NCBI GenBank assembly: GCA_032622095.1
Contig: CP136069.1
Coordinates: 11,240,036-11,304,035 of the forward strand
From: Siphonodentalium dalli
Taxonomy: Eukaryota; Mollusca; Scaphopoda; Gadilida; Siphonodentaliidae
Length of the DNA stretch: 64,000 bases
Direction of reading: 5' to 3'
The stretch's first letter is position 1. Each line of letters opens with the position of its first letter. Below are positions 12,311 to 23,885 of this stretch, piece by piece. The position numbers were made by a program, and so were the translations under genes. The notes below the pieces were generated by a model, which did no database searches, had not been told where the DNA came from, and saw nothing but the letters and a program-made list of their open reading frames with translations.

Positions 12311-13960
12311 TAAGGTCTTGTTCATATAGGTCAGAGGTCAGTCGAATAGGGTGACACTGCCAGGTGCATACATAATTATTTTGATGCCAAATAGTTCAAT
12401 TACCACACCCTAGGTCATTTTATAACAGGACATATTTTTGGCATCAAAAGTTGTTTATTCAATAAACAATAACAAAATTGATACATTATTGAAACAACTT
12501 GCAATTATTTGTTCTACTAAATGACTGTGTGTATTATTTGTTCCAACATGAATTAACAGATAATTATATTTGGAAATGATACTCCCCTTATTTGAGAGAA
12601 ATATTCTTGTCAATGTCTGATTTTTTGCTCCAGTATGCGGCTCGACTTGTTCGCGCCTGTAACGTATTTGCATATAGAGCATGGAACGAGTAGAACTGAA
12701 TTGGAACCTATAACAGAAAATTTGAAGTTAATCCTAACATTCTACATATTTCTGATATAGTAGAGCAGCAGAGACCGAAAAAAAATCGGTCCAACCATGT
12801 CGGAGAGTAACAACTGAAAGACATATCAAAATGTTCATCTTGATACAGCCGATGCCATACCAGTGTTGCCTTTCCGGGTTAGGTTGTACGATTTTCTATT
12901 TTTGGGATAGAATCTCCCCTTTTCTAAATAAAAATGGTGAAAACTGGAATCGACCTTAAAATCGTTCATTTTGGTATATTTTTGTGGTTGTTACTTTATT
13001 GAAATAACTAGTTGAAATAAATTGGTTGTTTTGATGGTTGCTACAATGAAATTTTCATCTCTTTGTCCACAAATATTTTTTTGGTGTAAAATCGACGTTT
13101 TTTGCTAAACAATATCGGTGAAATTTGTGATTTTTGTCCTCCAAAATAAAACAAATATCAATATAATATCAAAACCCATCTGAATTAAATAATATCTACC
13201 CGCTTCAAGTATCTAGCCAATATATCTATATCCTTACATATTTTTGTGAACGAATTTTCGAGTTTAATTCTAATAAAATATGGTTTCCATGGAAACGATT
13301 TGTGATAACCGCGAACAGGAACCGTCCTATATTCATAAAATAGCTTATATAGTATGGTGTGGAATGATTCTGTGCCAAAACTGTTGTCAAGAAGAAGACA
13401 AAAGAACCCCATTCATGTAAGTCTGCATTATTGTGTACTAATAACATGCTTATAATATGTTACGAGTTCAGCTTTTCTACATATGCATATACTATTAATG
13501 ATGGGGTATCACCCTTTTAAGGAATACAGCTTTGCAAACCGACTGGGACAAAATAGCATATCATTACCATATTAATATGCTAAAAACTTCAATGTTTCAG
13601 TTTATACTACTCTATGAGTTTATATCCATGATTGACATTGGACACCCCTCCCCATGTTGACTTCCAGGGATGTGATGACATGATGACGTCACCGACGTCA
13701 TGACGTCATAGTTCAACTGCAATGCAATAAAACAGGAATGTCTCACATTGATGTTATGGCAGGATATGTTGATTTTTCGTGATAACCTCGGCTCTTTCAT
13801 AACGATACTATGATATGGCATCTGAATATTTATCTGCTCTCCATGACTGCTTCTTATCGGGTACATATGTATTCTCTCTATATAATTGATAAAGTGTGTT
13901 AATGCCAGCATACAGGTACCTTGAATTTTAGGGCTGGGTTTGTTTATCCATTTTCGACAA
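12311..13960. other. No gene recognised; repeat copy at left edge
   Basis: The left part (about 12398-12500) matches 8600-8720 in direct orientation. The rest is AT-rich with no supported gene. A cluster of CRE-like sites near 13675-13710 is listed separately. Confidence 0.45.
13677..13709. promoter_or_regulatory. Cluster of CRE-like TGACGTCA words
   Basis: Within about 33 bp the sequence contains ATGACGTCAC, then CGACGTCATGACGTCATA: two perfect TGACGTCA octamers and one partial one. TGACGTCA is the consensus site for CREB/ATF factors. No gene start is recognised nearby, so function is inference; a chance or repeat-derived cluster is possible. Confidence 0.35.
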
Positions 13961-13964
13961 TGTC

Positions 13965-14330
13965 GGGTGGGGCAAGTTTTCTGGCCAGCGCCTTGGGAGA
14001 AGTGCTGTCAATTTTTTCAAGATATTTCGGGCGGGACAAGTTTTCCTTGTCGGCAACTTGGGGGGGGGGGGGGTGCTGTCCATTTTACACGAAATCTCGG
14101 GTGGGGCAAGATTTCTGGCCAGCGCCTTGGGAGCGGAAGCGCTGTCCATTTTACACGATATCTCAGGTGGGGCAAGTTTTCTGGCCAGCGCCTTGGGAGG
14201 GGATGTGTTGTCCATGTTTTCACGATATCTTGGTGGGGCAAGTTACCGGTATCTTGTCAGCATTGGGAGGGGGAGTGCTGTCCATTTTTTCACGATATCT
14301 CGGGTGGGGCAAGTTATCTGGCCAGATCAG
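13965..14330. repeat. GC-rich minisatellite, about 65-73 bp unit, block 1
   Basis: About five to six copies of a unit containing GGGGCAAGTTTTCTGGCCAG, CGCCTTGGGAGGG, GTGCTGTCCATTTT and CACGATATCTCGGG. Units start near 13970, 14035, 14104, 14169, 14237 and 14309. Several overlapping frames stay open on both strands simply because the repeat lacks stops. A G-run interrupts one unit at about 14060-14073. Confidence 0.85.
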
Positions 14331-14565
14331 GAAAAGATAGTACAAACATGTTGCTGGAAGTCTGTTTGGTAATACCTATGACAACAAACAGTGCACACTA
14401 TGGGAAATATATATGGTTAACCTTATAGCATTTCAGATAAACTTGCTTCCATGTTATAAATTGCCACCCTGTACTCTTATTCCGCCCCGTACTCTTTTTG
14501 GATTTAGCAGAATTGTTCACCCTGTACTCTTATTCCGCAACATATGCTTATTTGGACCCCAAGAA

Positions 14566-14835
14566 TATATGGCCAGCGCCTTGGGAGGGAATGTGCTGTC
14601 CAATTTTTCACGATATATCGCATGGGGCATGTTTTCCTTGTCAGCACCTTGGGGGGGGGGGGGGGGGGGGGTGCTGTACATTTTACACGATATCTTGGGT
14701 GGGGCAAGTTTTCTGGCCAGCGCATTGGGAGGGCAAGTGCTGCCCATTTTGTCACGATATCTCGGGTGGGGCAAGTTTTCTGGCCAGCGCCTAGGGAGGG
14801 GAAGTGCTGCCCAATTTGGTCACGTTTCCAAACGT
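14566..14835. repeat. GC-rich minisatellite, block 2
   Basis: About four more copies of the same unit (near 14568, 14634, 14700 and 14767), separated from block 1 by about 235 bp of unrelated AT-rich sequence. A run of about 21 G at 14651-14671 sits at the same position in the unit as the shorter G-run of block 1, so the run was probably present before the units spread and then expanded. Confidence 0.85.
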
Positions 14836-15164
14836 GGAAGACCCCTTTCCGGAAACGCTTCTATCAAATAGTATTGATTTTATTTCGAATTTTCTGGTAT
14901 AATACATACAATAAAATTATGAGTTTTATGACCCGTGAATCGTAGACAGAACTTTAACTTTATCTGTGATCATGTTTGCGCTTCATAGTGGTCTGTTCTA
15001 AATATAATAGATATGTCCCACTTGATATAAGAAACTATTGATATAAAATCAATATTAATTGATATAAGCATTTCTGGGCAGATGTCGTCGACTCATATTT
15101 ATCAATGTATACCCCCGAAACTATATAACATGTATTTAGCAAGAAATAATCAATCTTTAACCCT

Positions 15165-15385
15165 TCCATAACGGGAACATCCTGAAATGTATTGAAAACC
15201 CTGTATCAGTGCATTGTCTTATACATGCGAGTCTTCTATAGGGAGCCTCGCATATATAACAAAATAAATTGGCCTAACAATATTTACCTTGACACTGTAA
15301 GCCAATACATGTTCTTATATATGTGCGGTTCCCTGTGGGAGACTCGCAGATATAAGAGGATGCACTGACAATTGAGCTTTAATAC
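15165..15385. mobile_element. Old, diverged paired-hairpin MITE
   Basis: A degraded relative of the TTAA family: AACCCTTCCATAACGGGAA at the left, then diverged hairpins at about 15207-15272 (CAGTGCATTGTCTTATACAT..) and 15301-15366 (CCAATACATGTTCTTATATA..). Many substitutions have broken the pairing. It shows that the hairpin module is older than the near-identical copies elsewhere. Confidence 0.6.
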
Positions 15386-16017
15386 AGTGTACTGCACCAG
15401 CACAGCTCCCATCATGAAATGGTTGGTATGTTATTGCCATGTTCATGAAAAATTAAATTTGTTCATTTACGTGACTAGGTTTTATTCGGATAGATCAACA
15501 TGCGAATCCTCTGTAGCTGAATAAATGCTTGAACAACGATAACTGTGTCTAATTTGAAACATCTGATAGATTAAAGACATATTATGCACTTGTTTGGGTG
15601 CGTGACACTGATAAATTAGTATTCAGGCGCTATGCAAACTGAATGAATGTAGCATTCTACTAATCCGCCGAAAATCTTAAGCAAATCTACCGTAACACTC
15701 CATAGAAAACATTGTCTGAACTACGCGCAATTGTAAATATTTACCTCTTGATTCGGGACGCAACTATCGGCGATAAAATAACGAAAACGATTTCGCCACC
15801 GAGAGTCACGGCATTTAATTAATATATAAGAATGACGATATGGGTTGTCAATTTGGATATAATATTTGTAAAAATTAACTACTTTGAGCAAGATATTATT
15901 ATCCATTCATATTTTACCACCCTACCGGAGTGTTTCACTTCACTTTAACAGCTTTGCCGATTCCCATCATTTGTATGAAATCATATATTTGAACGTGTCA
16001 ATGTCTTCTGTTTCCAG

Positions 16018-17036
16018 ATATAAATGAATCAACTGCGACAATGGAAACGATAATGAAGGCAGAATTTGAGATCGCACCTCGGGCAAAAAAGAAGAGATTG
16101 GGGATATTTGATGCGGATAGATGTGTGTTTTGTGATGTGCGATTCCACGATGGTGATACAGTTTCTCAGCCTGATATTTCGAAAATGGACAAGCTATTCA
16201 TGGCGTGTGTACAGCGCGATGATAATGTGGGAAGACGTCTGTTGGAACACAAACAACACATTCTTGATGGAAACGTAAATATGTGTTACCACAGAGACTG
16301 TCGTACATCTTACGCTAGCCCTTCTCATTTACACCGGCGTGATTCTTCGATCGACACCAGCAACAGCAACAATAATAATGACATTGATTATCGTACATGT
16401 AGATCACATATTCAGAAGTGTAGTTTCGACTGGAAGAAAAATTGTTTTATATATGGACAAACCTGCCCAATCCAAAGACAGAATGATTGGTCAATGGTCG
16501 AAACATCGATCAATAAGTCACCAACAAGCATGTACTCTCGAGTTATGGAAGCTGCTGAAAGGTCAAATGATCACACAATGCTATCTCGACTGTACAGTAT
16601 ACCAAATGGAGATCTTGTCGCTATAGAAGCTCGATATCACAGAACAAAGAACTGTTACCCTAAATATATTAAGCAAAAAACACTTCAAACGACAACATTG
16701 GACACAAAGTCATTATCTGCACATGATATGGCATTCACTGAATTCATGGAAGAGATCGTGCCTAATATACATAATAAACAGGTGTATTTGCTGAGCACAA
16801 TTCATGCACGATTCCTGAGCATACTATCCAAATACACAGATTCATTGTGTTACACTTCTCAAATGTTGAAAGCCAAAATACGCTCCAGATGCGACCATAT
16901 TGAATGCATTCCACAGTACTTAAGGCTTGAGACATTTTTATATTATCTTCCAAATCAATTTCCAGATAAACTGTGCATGCATCGCTTCTCCAATCTCCGT
17001 GCAATGGTATCAAATCATAAGGAACATCACACATAA
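16018..17036 (+). CDS. Cys/His-rich ORF of unknown function, likely mobile-element related; 3' part overlaps antisense recombinase
   Basis: An open frame of about 331 residues from ATG 16041. It extends upstream in frame to a good splice acceptor (TCTTCTGTTTCCAG, ending 16017), so it may be an internal or last exon. Visible motifs are CVFC (residues about 29-32), a later CYHRDC (about 82-87) that could complete a zinc site, a polar SNSNNNN stretch, and DLVAIEARYH near residues 193-202. I recall this last layout (a DLxAxEAxYH box after an N-terminal Cys cluster) from long uncharacterised proteins spread through invertebrate and fish genomes; I cannot name the family. From about residue 290 onward the frame is antisense to the tyrosine-recombinase catalytic region of the DIRS element, so the true protein homology probably ends near 16890-16920. 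Confidence 0.55.
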
Positions 17037-17065
17037 AGGCTGTTGTTGCTCCACCTCTTCGAAAA

Positions 17066-17085
17066 CTGTGGGAAGCTGTGGGAAG
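17066..17085. other. 10-bp tandem duplication causing a recombinase frameshift
   Basis: CTGTGGGAAG occurs twice in a row. On the minus strand it doubles the codons around SHSF, just before the conserved HxFRRGG box, and shifts the frame from one open segment to the next. It is a simple replication-slippage lesion and explains one of the recombinase breaks. Confidence 0.8.
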
Positions 17086-17508
17086 AGTAATTAAGTGGAT
17101 CACGATTAGTTTTCTCAATCAACAATTTCAATTTTCTTTGGAGTTGTGGATATGTAACTACAACAGACCTTTTTGATTTCATAGTCATAAAGGCTGGATT
17201 CTCGTTAACTCCTGGTACTAATCTACACATGTTAATGTAGGCTTCCACGGGACACAAAGGTGGATTGTGTTTGGAATCAATGGTAATTGTAGTATTCTCT
17301 TTCCAAACTGATTTGTCTTTGACCATTTTAATGTCACAATCAACATATTGTCCTTTATTGAAATATCACCCCTTGTCAATTGCTTGTTCTGATCGAATTC
17401 TCTTACTGAATTAGGCACTAAATTAGATTTGCGTGAAAATGTGAAAAAGGCGAGAAGAAACAAACACCAAAATGTTGCATCATTGGGATCTTCACAATTT
17501 AAATAATG

Positions 17509-17992
17509 CAAAGTAACATGCGCTTACGATTCATATTTGTTGTATGTCACAGTTTGTGAAAACTCAGCTACGAATGACATATTTATGGTAATTTATCTAA
17601 CACCTACTATCAATACATAGCTTCCTAACAATGTAGACTCAAGGAAGCCCTTTGCTTGGCTAATGTTTGTCAAATTAGAGTCAATAGCCGTGCTTAGTGT
17701 TATTATCGAGTAGAAATTCGAAACCATTTCACCACAGCGATAAAATAAGTCAATCTGGAATAAGCCGCGAATCTATTATAAGCTTTTAATTAGGAGCAAT
17801 GTCGCGACCGGATATCAATGTGCGTTTTGTTTCATACCGATTGACTGTAAGCTTTATTATATGCCCGATGGGTACAAATTGCCAAGTGCCAAAAAGCTAG
17901 GTGCCACTTTTTGTAGCCAATCGGGATTTTTTTGGAGCCATTTCATTTTTTTTAGCAATTAGCTAATTTGGCAATAGGCAGCGCGAACCCTG
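17509..17992. mobile_element. Small hAT-like insert splitting the recombinase
   Basis: The recombinase frame breaks after LLLELY (about 17993-18000) and resumes with HYLNCEDPNDATFW at 17508. The 484 bp between do not belong to the gene. Its edge on the minus strand starts CAGGGTTCGCGCTGCC, resembling hAT ends that start CAGGG; the other edge (CAAAGTAACATGCGCT) is at best a diverged partner. No clear 8-bp target duplication was found, so the class is tentative. It has no ORF. Confidence 0.5.
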
Positions 17993-19654
17993 ATACATAC
18001 AATTCCAGTAATAGTTCTGGTGTGAATGGAGAAGTTCGATTGACAGCATGTGGATTCAATCTAGCAATGCCTTTAAACAATAATTTAATATGATATGAAT
18101 CAGTTGGAAATTGAATATCCATTAATAAATATAAGGTTTTCACCCGTGGGACATAGATTTTAATTGATTGCATTGAAGCAAATGATCTATTTGAAAACTG
18201 CACATATATTTGTAATAGATTACTGGTAGCAGGTAATGGATTGAAAGTGAAAAATTCACAAAAATAATAAATATGCCTCAAATTGAATTTAATAATTCTT
18301 GAGTGTGCCTTTAGCGAAAGCTACTTTCGTGGAATGTATAACTTCTTTTTTCAATTGTCTGATAACAACATCTGGAATTAATATTGTTAAATTGTTCCAA
18401 TTCAGTTCAAACTTCATCAATTATGTTCAAACTTGAATAACTAATCAGGAACTGTAATTTCCACTACATTCCTGTTTGATACCAGATTCATGAAGGTTCT
18501 AGCATTAGTCTCTGGCCATCTTGATAATCAATCTGGGATTCTGTTGCAAGAACCGCTGTGGATAGTTTTGATGTCAAACTGATGCCTAGCTGCAATGAAC
18601 TGAACCTCTCTACGACATGACTGCATAAACATATTCTGAGAACTGACACAGACCCAAAATTATCACAAAACATAGAAATTCTACGTCTTGTATATGTCTG
18701 ACCCCATATTTTAAGACTAATCAAAACAGTTCATAATTATAAACAATTAATATGCAAATATTTCATACGAATATATTCCGGAAACTCTCTATGAAAATAA
18801 TCATCTTCACTAATGGCCCCACAGGATGAAAGTTTAGCATCACATGCTAACTCTACATCCGGTTCTGACCATTCTTCTAACATCATCATGGAAATACCAT
18901 TATAATCTTTGAGATAATCTGACAACCAGGCCAGGTCTTTTCTCGCGAATCTAGGAATCGGAGTCTTCTGCTGTTCTAACTCAAAGTTGCATAACCATGT
19001 AAATAAGCGTGAGACAAAAAGTCTCCCCGGTCGAACACCTGATGAAATAAAGTTGAATTTTCACAGCAAAGACTCCAATTCCTTCTTCGAAGCCATTTTC
19101 TTCCTTTTCCATGATATTACTAGATTCAAAATTTCCATGTACTTTACAAAATGGATATACAAATGGATGGTCTTGTGAAATAATATTTTTTATAAACATT
19201 GTTTAAAAGCCATTAATTGAGTATTTTACCAAATTTTGACAAATTTATTTCACAAAATTCATAAATTTGCCAATTTCGCCTTTCTTGATTCTTTTTTATT
19301 TTTAGTATGGTGCTTGTGATGGGTTAATGTACTTATTCCCAATGAGAAACTTTTGTTGCAATTAGTTTGAGGGGAAACCACAAATGCACTGGACTTTTAA
19401 CATAATACTAAAGTTCCGGTGTTGCCATCGATATAATTGCCAAAAGCTCTTACGTCACTGCGCGTGTCGATAATACACGTGTGTCTAGCTAAATCATGAG
19501 GCCGAATTTAGGGGCTAATTGTGCGATAAATATATATATTAAATTTATAATACTTTCCATATATAAGTGTTTAAATCTTGTAAAATAGTTCTTGTGGGAT
19601 CTGATGCATGCATCTTCTTTTCTTGTACATACTTGTTCTAAGATAATTCACATG

Positions 19655-20030
19655 CAACAAATCGGCCAAAACCGGCCAAATAAAGCTTCAACAGCCTAAA
19701 ATATCTTCGGTCTGTCTCAATAGAACCATACAAATATGGATATCATTAGAACCGGCTCCTTGACCACATTGTGATGGTTACAGTTATGCCCTGTACCAAT
19801 GCATTCTCTTATATATGCGAGTCGACCATAGGTCGCCTCGCATATATAAGAGAATGCATTGGCCTAAAAAAAATATTTTTTTAACACTTTTTACCATTTT
19901 TTCTTACATTCTTTAACAATTTTATAATTTTTAATGTGTTAAGCCAATGCATTCTCTTATATATGCGAGGCGACATATGGTCGACTCGCATATATAAGAG
20001 AATGCCTTGGCACAGGGCCCTTCTGTTGGG
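19655..20030. mobile_element. Paired-hairpin MITE of the TTAA family, copy at 19.7 kb (ends damaged)
   Basis: It contains the family's left interior (CGGCCAAATAAAGCTTCAAC, then CAACAGCCTAAAATATC), hairpins at about 19797-19862 and 19944-20010, and the right interior CTTCTGTTGGG. The outer CCCTTTACCC is absent at the left and the right terminus stops at TGTTGGG, followed by unrelated sequence. No TTAA pair remains. Confidence 0.75.
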
Positions 20031-20101
20031 TCACACCAAACTAGTCCATAGTTAATTTTCAGCTTCAAAAATATATAGTAATACTTGCAATCACCACAAT
20101 T

Positions 20102-21484
20102 TGTATGGTAACAGTCATTGTATGGTAACAGTCATTGTATGGTAACAGTCATTGTATGGTAACAGTCATTGTATGGTAACAGTCATTGTATGGTAACAGT
20201 CATTGTATGGTAACAGTCATTGTATGGTAACAGTCATTGTATGGTAACAGTCATTGTATGGTAACAGTCATTGTATGGTAACAGTCATTGTATGGTAACA
20301 GTCATTGTATGGTAACAGTCATTGTATGGTAACAGTCATTGTATGGTAACAGTCATTGTATGGTAACAGTCATTGTATGGTAACAGTCATTGTATGGTAA
20401 CAGTCATTGTATGGTAACAGTCATTGTATGGTAACAGTCATTGTATGGTAAGTCATTGTATAGTAACAGTCATTGTATGGTAACAGTCATTGTATGGTAA
20501 CAGTCATTGTATGGTAAGTCATTGTATGGTAACAGTCATTGTATGGTAACAGTCATTGTATGGTAACAGTCATTGTATGGTAACAGTCATTGTATGGTAA
20601 CAGTCATTGTATGGTGAGTCATTGTATAGTAACAGTCATTGTATGGTAACAGTCATTGTATGGTAACAGTCATTGTATGGTAAGTCATTGTATGGTAACA
20701 GTCATTGTATGGTAACAGTCATTGTATGGTAACAGTCATTGTATGGTAACAGTCATTGTATGGTAACAGTCATTGTATGGTAACAGTCATTGTATGGTAA
20801 CAGTCATTGTATGGTAACAGTCATTGTATGGTAACAGTCATTGTATGGTAACAGTCATTGTATGGTAACAGTCATTGTATGGTAACAGTCATTGTATGGT
20901 AACAGTCATTGTATGGTAACAGTCATTGTATGGTAACAGTCATTGTATGGTAACAGTCATTGTATGGTAACAGTCATTGTATGGTAACAGTCATTGTATG
21001 GTAACAGTCATTGTATGGTAACAGTCATTGTATGGTAACAGTCATTGTATGGTAACAGTCATTGTATGGTAACAGTCATTGTATGGTGACAGTCATTGTA
21101 TGGGTAACAGTCATTGTATGGTAACAGTCATTGTATGGTAACAGTCATTGTATGGTAAGTCATTGTATAGTAACAGTCATTGTATGGTAACAGTCATTGT
21201 ATGGTAACAGTCATTGTATGGTAAGTCATTGTATGGTAAGTCATTGTATGGTAAGTCATTGTATGGTAACAGTAATTGTATGGTAACAGTAATTGTATGG
21301 TAACAGTCATTGTATGGTAACAGTAATTGTATGGTAACAGTCATTGTATGGTAACAGAGTCATTGTATGGTAACAGTCATTGTATGGTAACAGTCATTGT
21401 ATGGTAACAGTCATTGTATGGTAACAGTCATTGTATGGTAACAGTCATTGTATGGTAACAGTCATTGTATGGTAACAGTCATTG
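20102..21484. repeat. 17-bp satellite array, about 80 copies
   Basis: The unit CATTGTATGGTAACAGT is repeated almost without change over 1.38 kb. Variants include a 15-bp unit in which GGTAACAG became GGTAAG, a GTATAG variant, and a few AATT variants near 21270-21330. A block with the order short unit, GTATAG unit, two full units, short unit recurs near 20450, 20615 and 21155, showing higher-order duplication. No gene is present. Confidence 0.97.
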
Positions 21485-22205
21485 CGAAACTACACGAAAA
21501 CATACATGCATAAGTAATGCGTGGAAAACCTTTGCGAGATTTGTGTCTCCAATAGAACACATCTCATCTAATAACTATAATACACTCACATATTCTTTCA
21601 TTTTCAATGTTGAGGAAATCCCACCGACACATATGTCATGTGTCATTACTGGACAATTTTGTTTGAGATCAAATTTAAACACAGTATGTATAATTTATAC
21701 ACATGTGTTCTAATGGTGTAGTCGCTGATATATTTTAATAACCTTCCGTGATATGCTCATTATCTTGCCAAACAATCGCGTATATCTTGTTCGAATACAA
21801 CGAGCGGTTTAGAGATATATTCACTATTTTTTCGACACCGACCACGTTTTCTTTGCAAATCAACGAACCTCACCAAAAATCACCCACAAACGATCGACAT
21901 CAAGTGGAACAGCCCCTGTGTTCTTTGGTTTCTGCTGACCAGTTTTATTACTGCTTAAAAGTTAAGAAATTGAAGTGCATAGCACTGAATGCGAACTATT
22001 AATTGCATCTACGAGAACAGGTACCGGTAGTTAAGAAGTGTGAACATCGTATCCCTGGTTATTTTATATATACTGATGTTGGTGATATATATCCTATATA
22101 TTGTAGACTGTATCACCGCCGACGTATGCACAACTGCAGGCTCAGCTAGCTCAATGTAGACTCGATTTGGCAGCATGTGAGGTGAGTAGAAGTACATATG
22201 GAATC
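21485..22205. other. No gene recognised
   Basis: Two short forward frames (21465-21713, 21748-22002) have no recognisable domains, and the first begins inside the satellite. I see no supported gene here. Confidence 0.45.
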
Positions 22206-22580
22206 AAGTTCTTGATATGAAAAATATTTGGGTCGAAAAAACCGAAATGCCTCGAAATTAGGCAAAGTCTAAAATTGAAGGGAAATTGGTCCTAATGAGT
22301 CTGGAATCGTAAGTGGCCAGCTGGGCGGATCATTTTGGGCCAAAAAAAATTCATATGTGAGTTTGAAAAGTGGTCCGAAAAAGACTCGAAACTGTGCTCG
22401 GTTTGATTTTTTTTGGCAAATGACCCCAAATTCGTATGCTGGGCGAGATATTTTGGGTTTTTTTTTTTTTTGGGTCGAACTGTTCCGCCCAGCTGACCAC
22501 ATACGATTCCGGACTCATTAGAGCCAATTTCCTTCATTTCTAGACTACCTAATTTCGAGGCATTTCGGACTTTTCAACCC
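22206..22580. repeat. Inverted-repeat element (foldback MITE-like)
   Basis: The left arm has GAAATGCCTCGAAATTAGGC, GGAAATTGGTCCTAATGAGT and GGCCAGCTGGGCGGA. The right arm has their reverse complements in reverse order (CCGCCCAGCTGACCAC, GGACTCATTAGAGCCAATTT, CCTAATTTCGAGGCATTTCG). The arms are about 130-150 bp and meet around 22390. Open frames here are repeat translations. Confidence 0.75.
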
Positions 22581-22599
22581 AAATTGTTTTCGGCCCAAT

Positions 22600-23040
22600 T
22601 TGGTGTTATTAAGTACGTCCCCGTGGTCATTTGCGACATTTTCAATTTTTTTTCGGACCGAGCACGGTGTCGAGTCATATTCGGACCACTTTTTCAAACT
22701 CGACCCAAAATTTTTCGCCAAAAATGTCTCGCCCAGCTAGCCACTTACGAATTTGGTGTCATTTGCCACATTTTCCAAAAATAATCGGACCGAGCACAGG
22801 TTCCAGTTTTTTTCGGACCACTTTTCAAAATTTTCGGCCCCAAAAGGTTCATTTTTAGACTTTGCCTAAATTGGAGACATTTCGGACTTTTCGACCCAAA
22901 TTGTTATCGGACCGAGCACAGATTCGAGTCTTTTTCGGACACATTTCAAACTCGACCATATTTTTCTCGGCCCAAAATGTTCCGCCCAGCTGGCCACTTA
23001 CGATTTTTAGGTCATTTGCCACAATTTCCAATATTTTGCG
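22600..23040. repeat. Further copies of the 22.2-kb repeat family
   Basis: Stretches with GACCGAGCACAGGTTCGAGT-like text, TTTTTCGGACCACTTTTCAAA-like text and CCGCCCAGCTGGCCACTTAC occur two to three times. They are homologous to one arm of the neighbouring inverted repeat but more diverged. Confidence 0.6.
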
Positions 23041-23875
23041 AATAAGGAATAACGGAATTCACGTTGCTGCAAATTATTGTGTTTCACAGCAAGAATATAT
23101 TAACATAAATATATAGATATTCACCCTGATTCCACTGGGAATGATATTGATGCGGATAGTTACTCCATGTATACATTTACTCCCCATAAAAAACCCATCG
23201 ACACATCTTTCAAAACAACTGTAATATGTCTTCCGTTGATCCAATTGTCTTTGCAGATCGAGCGAAATGTATATGCACTGAGAAAAATTACGGGTCAATA
23301 TGACTATCTTTGGGTTAGTCATGGATATTTGGAGTCATTTTGACTATACCTGTGCCGTCCCACGAGTCATCATGACTAATTCTGAGGTAGTCAACATGAC
23401 AATGAAAAGAAAAAAAACTAAATTATAAATAGATATATAGCTACTGAACATAAGCTACGTTTTAAAACTCACAGCTTATCGTATTTAAAATGTCCCAGAA
23501 ACTATAACGTTATCATTCAAGCGGCATAGTTATTTTACCCCTGCAATTATGGTACGAGTTTTATAGTACGAAAAATCGAAATATGCTTCCGGTGTACCGT
23601 ATGAACCATGTGCGTTTAGATTGCTTTAGCAAATAATTGGACCTAACTAGCTTCTTAATAATTTCAAGACAGATACTTCACAAAATTATAAACCGTCCAA
23701 TTAACTCCCAAGTCTGACAAGAGTCAACCACTGGTGACTAGGATTACGAGACATACAAATATGTAGAAATTAGTCAGAATTATGACGTCACAGATCAGTC
23801 ATGACTCATGAGTTGGTCACAAGTTTGTTGGCTACAACGTACAACTACAACTTAAAAGTACCTCTACAAAGGAAG
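23041..23875. other. No gene recognised; GACTAxTxATGACT-rich edges
   Basis: Sequence near 23300-23395 and near 23715-23815 is rich in AGTCAT/ATGACT words in opposite arrangement, which could be decayed inverted ends of a small element of about 540 bp. The match is loose. No gene is supported. Confidence 0.3.
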
Positions 23876-23885
23876 ATGGATAATA

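Larger units (their letters stand above)
16925..19160 (-). pseudogene. Decayed DIRS-type retrotransposon (RT thumb, RNase H, tyrosine recombinase)
   Basis: Read on the minus strand, domains come in DIRS order. Near 19120-19010 the reverse-transcriptase end reads SKKELESLL, a TGA stop, then GVRPGRLFVSRLF. RNase H follows (18925-18488) with CDAKLSSCGA, YFHREFPEYI and FCDNFGSVSVL; the usual glutamate of the LHINxLEL box is a TAA stop (18737-18739). The recombinase N-terminal domain is at 18281-17993 (SFASMQSIKIYVPRVKTLYL, then SPFTPELLLELY). After an insert, the catalytic part continues at 17508-16925: FFTFSRKSNLVP (first Arg), SHSFRRGGATTAF, LHGDWRSDACTVYLEI (His, Trp and the nucleophile Tyr). 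There are at least two frame changes and several stops, so it is inactive. The upstream RT and any gag are missing. Confidence 0.87.

Noticed and set aside
13921-14945. Several long overlapping frames on both strands with WGKFSGQRLG- or PRRWPENLPH-type repeats
   Set aside because: They are translations of a G-rich minisatellite that lacks stop codons; no start context, splice signal or known domain.
20102-21484. CRISPR-like regular array
   Set aside because: The 17-bp units are contiguous with no unique spacers; the genome is eukaryotic.
23280-23820. Small DNA transposon with ATGACT-rich inverted ends
   Set aside because: The match between the two edges is loose and no target duplication is visible.
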